Part shown: positions 61,002 through 64,000 of the stretch, one piece after another | How positions within the stretch are numbered: the first letter of the stretch is position 1 | Layout of the letters: each line of letters starts with the position of its first letter | NCBI GenBank assembly: GCA_965204655.1 | Contig: OZ241998.1 | Coordinates: 2,356,001 to 2,420,000, forward strand | From: CATQHL01 sp965204655 | GTDB taxonomy: Bacteria; Actinomycetota; Acidimicrobiia; Acidimicrobiales; CATQHL01 | Direction: 5' to 3' | DNA length: 64,000 nt | The notes under the pieces: generated by a model | Database searches by the model: none | Told to the model about the DNA's origin: nothing | The model's input: the letters and a program-made list of their open reading frames with translations, nothing else | Position numbers and translations under genes: made by a program

Positions 61002-62258
61002 ATGAATGAGTTGGAATTGCGTGAGTTGATTTTCCATGGGGAAAACTCAGAGGTTGAATTCAATGGAGATAGAGCGCGCCCGGATTTGATAGCGAAAGAA
61101 ATGTCAGCATTTCTCAATTTCGAAGGTGGACGCATTTTGTTGGGCGTGGAAGACGACGGCACTATCACCGGATTGAATAGAACTCCTGAAGAGGCAGAGG
61201 AATGGGTAATGAAGATCGCTCAAAACAATCTGCAGCCACGGGTTATTCCGCACTGGCGCCCAATCCAGCTCGGAGGCGAGAAGTATGTTGGGGTAATTCG
61301 CTTGTTGAACGACAGGCTGGGAAAGCCTTACAAAGCTCGATACGACAATTCTTGGGTTACATTCATGCGTGCTGGGTCAACTTCGAGAGAAGCCACGCGC
61401 GAAGAGGAGAGACGCCTCTATCAAGTTTCTCGGATTTCGCCTTATGACATAAGTCCTGTTTTAGGTGCGGGTTTAGAGAGTCTAGACTTGGCTAGAATCA
61501 AAAACTATTTTGAAGTAATCCGAGACCTCCCATCTCCAGACATAACTGATGAGGCTGGTTGGCTTAGAATCCTCTCTGACATGGGTTTCCTTGCAGATGA
61601 AGTCAGAACTGTCTCAAGCAATGTCGCTTCTCTCTTGCTGTTTGGCAAGAATCCCAATCGACAACTTCCCCAGGCAGGTATCACTGCTGCGGCATTCTCA
61701 GGGACTGAGAAGAGTTATAACATAGTTGACGAGGAGTTGATTAGAGGCCCGTTGGTATCGGAAATAGCTAGTGATAAGAGGATACTGGAAAGGGGAGTCA
61801 TAGACAGGGCTCAGGACTTTGTCACCCGCAACATGGGTATTGAAGGTTACCTAGACGGCGCTCGACGCATGCGCAGAGATGCTCTTCCGGAAGACGCAAT
61901 CAGAGAAGCCATTGTGAATGCAGTAGCTCACCGAGACTACTTGCTTACAGGTACTGATATCGAAATATCGTTGTACGAAGACCGTCTAGAGGTCATCTCG
62001 CCAGGCAACCTTCCCAATGACGTTACCGTGGAGCAAATAAAATATGGCAGACGTGTATACAGGAATAGTTTCTTGAAAGACATCTTAAGAGATTATCTTT
62101 ATATTGAGCGTCTCGGTATGGGCATACCAGATAAGATTATACCCTCGATGTTGGATCACAACGGCACAGAACCGGACTTGATTGAAGACGACGGCCGTTT
62201 CATAGTAAGGCTATGGAAGCGCCCTCGCTCTAGCGGCACCGGTGATACCGTTCCCTAA
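61002..62258 (+). CDS. AlbA_2/Schlafen-like DNA-binding regulator with ATP-binding C-terminus
   Basis: 418 aa from ATG 61002, chosen over TTG 60987 because GGAGG sits 8 nt before it. The N-terminal AlbA_2 part has NSEVEFNGDRARPDL and GGRILLGVEDDGTITGL. The C-terminal part, DALPEDAIREAIVNAVAHRD, then IERLGMGIPDKII and DGRFIVRLW, resembles the HATPase_c_4-type module of such regulators. Known members regulate stress or defence genes. It sits before the AAA-PIN pair. Confidence 0.82.
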   Translation: MNELELRELIFHGENSEVEFNGDRARPDLIAKEMSAFLNFEGGRILLGVEDDGTITGLNRTPEEAEEWVMKIAQNNLQPRVIPHWRPIQLGGEKYVGVIRLLNDRLGKPYKARYDNSWVTFMRAGSTSREATREEERRLYQVSRISPYDISPVLGAGLESLDLARIKNYFEVIRDLPSPDITDEAGWLRILSDMGFLADEVRTVSSNVASLLLFGKNPNRQLPQAGITAAAFSGTEKSYNIVDEELIRGPLVSEIASDKRILERGVIDRAQDFVTRNMGIEGYLDGARRMRRDALPEDAIREAIVNAVAHRDYLLTGTDIEISLYEDRLEVISPGNLPNDVTVEQIKYGRRVYRNSFLKDILRDYLYIERLGMGIPDKIIPSMLDHNGTEPDLIEDDGRFIVRLWKRPRSSGTGDTVP

Positions 62259-62361
62259 ATCTACAAGCTATGGCATTCTACGAAGATCTGTGTCGCAAGA
62301 CGAATATGCCTTTGTCAGCCGACCATTAGATGAGTTATTAGGTTAAAGGAGTGTAAACAAA

Positions 62362-63801
62362 ATGGATAGCATAACACTAGAAAATTACCGATGCTTCCGA
62401 GAGAAGCAAGAAGTACGCTTGGCGCCTTTAACTCTATTAGTAGGAGAAAACAGCACGGGCAAAACCTCCTTTCTAGCACTGATCCATGCCTTGTTGGAAA
62501 TTAAGTTTGGAGGAATCTATCTTAATTTCAAGAAGGAACCATACGATCTCGGCAGTTTTGATGAAATTGTTCATTACAGAGGCGAAAAAAGTGAAAGAGC
62601 ACAGACTTTTAAAGTGAAGTTTGATTTTACTATACACAACCATATAAAGTTCAAAAAACCCGAATTAATCAAATCTAGCTATGAGATTGTATTTAGCCCC
62701 AAAAGGACTGCGCCTTTTCCAGTAAAAAGGCGTCTTGATCTTGGAGAGATATGGGTTGAGGAGGAAATTGTAACAGAGAATTCGCAAGAAAAGGTAAAGT
62801 TTCATCTTGGAATAAATAATGCTTCTTGGAAATCGTCTAGACTTGCTTTCAGTCTGATGACTTCTCCATACAGTCAGGAGGGTATATCCCCCGCTATTGT
62901 TGCGATGAGATGTTTCCTGTACTGGAAAGAAAGGATACAAGAATATCCAGAGAGTCCTAGGTATGAAATTGTTGAAGGGCATTCATATCCTTCTGATAAT
63001 GATATTAAATTATTGGAAAAGTACATTAGTATGTTCAGAAATTATACAGATCCTTTCTCTCTAACTTTGTTAAGAGACAATCAGAGATATGGTCGAAGAG
63101 TCCTACCCAGTGCTCCCATTCGTTCTAAACCAGGTAGGACATACGATCCAGGTTACCCAGGACGCGATCCTGAGGGAGTGTATTTACCATCTTATCTTGC
63201 CGATATTTGGGATGAGGAAAATAATCTTCCTTTACAGGAGGCTCTTCAAAATTTTGGCAAAGCTTCAGGTTTATTCGATGAGATTTCAGTCAGATATCTA
63301 GGCGAAGGGCGCAGTGGCCCATTTCAGATTCAGATAAAGGAATATGAGTCTGGGGCAGAGGATCCTAAACGCAATCTGATCGACGTTGGCTATGGTGTTA
63401 GCCAAATACTTCCACCAATTACTGAGATATTGGATAGAATACCGTCACCCATTCCATCGTTACTCGCTCCAGTAACATTCCTATTACAGCAGCCAGAAAT
63501 ACATCTACATCCTAAGGCTCAAGCCGCTCTTGGCTCTTTTTTCAGCGAGGTGGCAAGTTCAGGACATAACCTGGTGGTAGAAACACATAGTGACTATATT
63601 CTCGATAGAATTCGTATGGAAGTGCGCGCGGATAATCCTGTCATCAAACCCGAAGATGTTTCCATATTATATTTTGATAGAGAAAATTTGGATGTCACGA
63701 TTCATTCGCTGGAGTTAGATAAATATGGGGATATTATTGATGCTCCCCCCACTTATCGAGAGTTCTTTAGAAAAGAAACTCGTGATCTTTTGGGCATGTA
63801 A
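62362..63801 (+). CDS. AAA family ATPase (OLD/RecF-like) paired with a PIN gene
   Basis: 479 aa. ITLENYRCF, the Walker A motif VGENSTGKTSFL, LLQQPEIHLHPKAQAALG (signature and Walker B region) and VETHSDYILDRIRMEV mark the AAA_15/21-type SMC-like ATPases. AAAGGAGTG lies upstream. The stop TAA overlaps the next ATG (TAATG). Such ATPases are usually the sensor or motor of two-gene defence modules with a nuclease partner; here a PIN-like protein follows. Confidence 0.85.
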   Translation: MDSITLENYRCFREKQEVRLAPLTLLVGENSTGKTSFLALIHALLEIKFGGIYLNFKKEPYDLGSFDEIVHYRGEKSERAQTFKVKFDFTIHNHIKFKKPELIKSSYEIVFSPKRTAPFPVKRRLDLGEIWVEEEIVTENSQEKVKFHLGINNASWKSSRLAFSLMTSPYSQEGISPAIVAMRCFLYWKERIQEYPESPRYEIVEGHSYPSDNDIKLLEKYISMFRNYTDPFSLTLLRDNQRYGRRVLPSAPIRSKPGRTYDPGYPGRDPEGVYLPSYLADIWDEENNLPLQEALQNFGKASGLFDEISVRYLGEGRSGPFQIQIKEYESGAEDPKRNLIDVGYGVSQILPPITEILDRIPSPIPSLLAPVTFLLQQPEIHLHPKAQAALGSFFSEVASSGHNLVVETHSDYILDRIRMEVRADNPVIKPEDVSILYFDRENLDVTIHSLELDKYGDIIDAPPTYREFFRKETRDLLGM

Positions 63802-64000
63802 TGTGCGTTATAATTGACGCAAACGTAATTGGGAAAATTTTTCGTTCAGAATCGTTGGGCGAGGAAGGTAATCGATGTGAAGTGGGTAAGCAATTTTTCG
63901 ACTGGCTAGACTCGAATCCAGAACGTTTAGTTGTCGGGGGAACAAAGTTAAAGAAAGAGCTCAATAGTGAGAGATTTAAAACCTGGTTACTCGATGTAGA
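63801..64000 (+). CDS. PIN-like domain protein, partial (runs off the window)
   Basis: ATG 63801 begins MCVIIDANVIGKIFRSES, with I-I-D-A-N-V as the first PIN strand, then FFDWLDSNPERLVVGGTKLK. The frame is open to the end of the window (66 codons). It is co-translated with the AAA ATPase through the TAATG overlap. The rest, including the later acids, is not visible. Confidence 0.65.
   Translation, partial: MCVIIDANVIGKIFRSESLGEEGNRCEVGKQFFDWLDSNPERLVVGGTKLKKELNSERFKTWLLDV

Noticed and set aside
60865..61005. Fragment reading WLTEEILEGGETA as a gene
   Set aside because: There is no start codon between the upstream stop and the fragment; listed only as a remnant in the gap.

Overview
This window looks like the accessory-rich part of an actinobacterial chromosome. 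The pointers are actinobacterial-style genes: SufU-type Fe-S assembly, a homodimeric AceE-type pyruvate dehydrogenase E1, and an HhH-GPD repair protein. The housekeeping genes are GC-rich and many carry Ala/Gly/Pro/Ser insertions. The placement (possibly Acidimicrobiia-like) is inferred from gene content only. No rRNA, tRNA, integrase, transposase or CRISPR array was seen.

Layout. 1-207 is the tail of a biotin-carrier gene. 343-6093 is a defence-type block: a poly-G-tract DNA methyltransferase/HNH fusion, a PIN-like gene paired with an XRE-ImmA regulator, and a ubiquitin-like operon (Ub-like, E2-like, JAB-E1). 6466-12446 is a tandem array of nine paralogous Flp/type IV-like prepilins, including a duplicated three-gene block. 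12576-18133 is a second defence block: a membrane protein plus TIR-like protein, a poly-G methyltransferase-nuclease fusion, and a single-chain restriction-modification-specificity enzyme. It is bracketed by a broken copy of the gene at 18140 and by a pilin remnant. 18854-25418 is the suf region: sufD, a Rieske ferredoxin and sufC on +, and sufC2, sufS and sufU on -, with a pterin dehydratase gene between them. 26631-42835 is a third defence block: a type II R-M pair, a repeat lipoprotein, a frameshifted poly-G type IIG enzyme, a second methyltransferase/HNH fusion, a CBASS-like cyclase-patatin pair, an R-M-S enzyme and a second ubiquitin-like operon. Inside it, 26631-36875 carries three copies of the 3' end of a metallo-hydrolase gene. 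42886-60791 is mostly chromosomal: an alpha/beta hydrolase, a giant lipoprotein with 15 Cache repeats, a DNA-repair gene, an MFS transporter, aceE, rnhA and hydantoinase A/B. 61002-64000 holds an AlbA_2 regulator and an AAA ATPase-PIN pair cut by the window end.

Main message. Four large R-M genes each carry a 13-18 nt poly-G/C tract in or at the start of the reading frame. In all four, the tract length given here puts the upstream start out of frame with the catalytic domain. Two more long G tracts (14 and 22 nt) lie in and before the pilin array. This looks like a multi-locus slipped-strand switching (phase-variation) system covering DNA methylation/restriction, and perhaps pilins. It sits next to two bacterial ubiquitin-like operons, a TIR system and a CBASS-like pair.
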